Origin: a virus
Length of the DNA stretch: 30,595 bases
IMG/VR virus record: IMGVR_UViG_3300027659_000140
Location: 1-30,595 of that record
Direction: 5' to 3' (one strand)
Shown: piece by piece, positions 30,415-30,595 of the stretch
Numbering within the stretch: the first letter of the stretch is position 1
How the letters are laid out: each line of letters starts with the position of its first letter
Notes under the pieces: generated by a model
Database searches by the model: none
Seen by the model: only the letters and a program-made list of their open reading frames with translations
What the model was told of the DNA's origin: nothing
Position numbers and translations under genes: made by a program

Positions 30415-30588
30415 ATGAATGCTGATTACAAAGTAATTACTCCTGAGCAACGGTGGCACGCTGGCCGTCAAGCAGAGGCGTTCTTTGGCCTGCTGGATAC
30501 CTACAACAAACTTGCAGAAGACCATCTGAAGCTACAGGAAGAAGTTAAGAAACTCCGCAAGGCCATCAAGACAGGCAAGCCCGCCTAG
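30415..30588 (+). CDS. Small coiled-coil protein, 57 aa
   Basis: The ATG lies 2 bp after the stop of the glycosyltransferase-like gene, so both are probably one transcript. The 57-residue product has a polar N-terminus (MNADYKVITPEQRWHAGRQA) and a C-terminal coiled coil (LLDTYNKLAEDHLKLQEEVK, then KLRKAIKTG). No family is recognised. The window ends 7 bases after its TAG. Confidence 0.6.
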   Translation: MNADYKVITPEQRWHAGRQAEAFFGLLDTYNKLAEDHLKLQEEVKKLRKAIKTGKPA

Positions 30589-30595
30589 TCTTTAA

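Noticed and set aside
1-30595. CRISPR arrays, insertion sequences, integrase/attachment sites, terminal repeats
   Set aside because: No regular direct repeat array, transposase or integrase frame, or matching window ends were seen.

Overview
This window is a double-stranded DNA phage genome segment, most likely a tailed phage with a short-tail (podovirus-like) structural module. The evidence is a complete block of large terminase, portal, scaffold, SU10/DUF5309-type major capsid, neck, tail, holin and ejection-type genes. No bacterial housekeeping, rRNA or tRNA gene was seen. Base composition is near 50% GC. Most genes lack a clear Shine-Dalgarno sequence and start behind short A/T-rich leaders, which suggests a host with low SD use (for example Bacteroidota or PVC-group bacteria). 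A coiled-coil protein beginning with a TPRTDAA motif reminds me of Verrucomicrobiota-associated phages. Both host hints are weak. The window is probably not a whole genome: no terminal repeat is visible, an open frame is cut at base 1, and no DNA polymerase, helicase or primase is seen.

Layout. Bases 1-93 hold the end of a rightward gene. Two small leftward genes (101-678) follow. A non-coding stretch of about 410 bp (679-1090) contains two hairpins whose loops are complementary. A rightward, tightly packed early/replication operon runs from 1091 to 6041. It encodes a PD-(D/E)XK (Cas4/RecB-like) nuclease, an SSB-like protein with an acidic tail ending in VPF, two small basic proteins of families also known from giant viruses, a winged-helix-like protein, an endolysin-like protein overlapping a tiny membrane ORF, a replication-loader-like protein, coiled-coil and HTH proteins, and a RusA-like resolvase whose N-terminal half lies in another frame.

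The leftward late operon runs from 29382 down to 6038. In transcription order it encodes a small protein, TerL, portal, a small protein, scaffold, major capsid, a decoration-like protein, a strong intrinsic terminator, small and neck genes, fibre proteins, and a lysis/membrane cassette with an S26B-like signal-peptidase-like protein and a 3-TM holin. It continues with a stabilisation/tail protein carrying a seven-repeat beta-propeller insert, a small fibre-like protein, a repetitive protein with a C-terminal Hint (hedgehog/intein-type) domain, and two long internal-virion-like proteins. A divergent intergenic region (29383-29518) with repeated motifs and a strong dyad separates this operon from a rightward glycosyltransferase-like gene and a small coiled-coil gene at the right edge.

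The strongest leads are the tandem hairpins with a potential 7-nt kissing interaction (861-948), the frame-split RusA gene with a correctly phased AAAAAAG heptamer (5811-5817), the Hint domain ending a virion protein (11220-11654), the Ser/His S26B-like protein in the lysis cassette (17650-18120), and the AT-rich beta-propeller insertion (15848-16650). All family assignments were made by eye; no database search was run.
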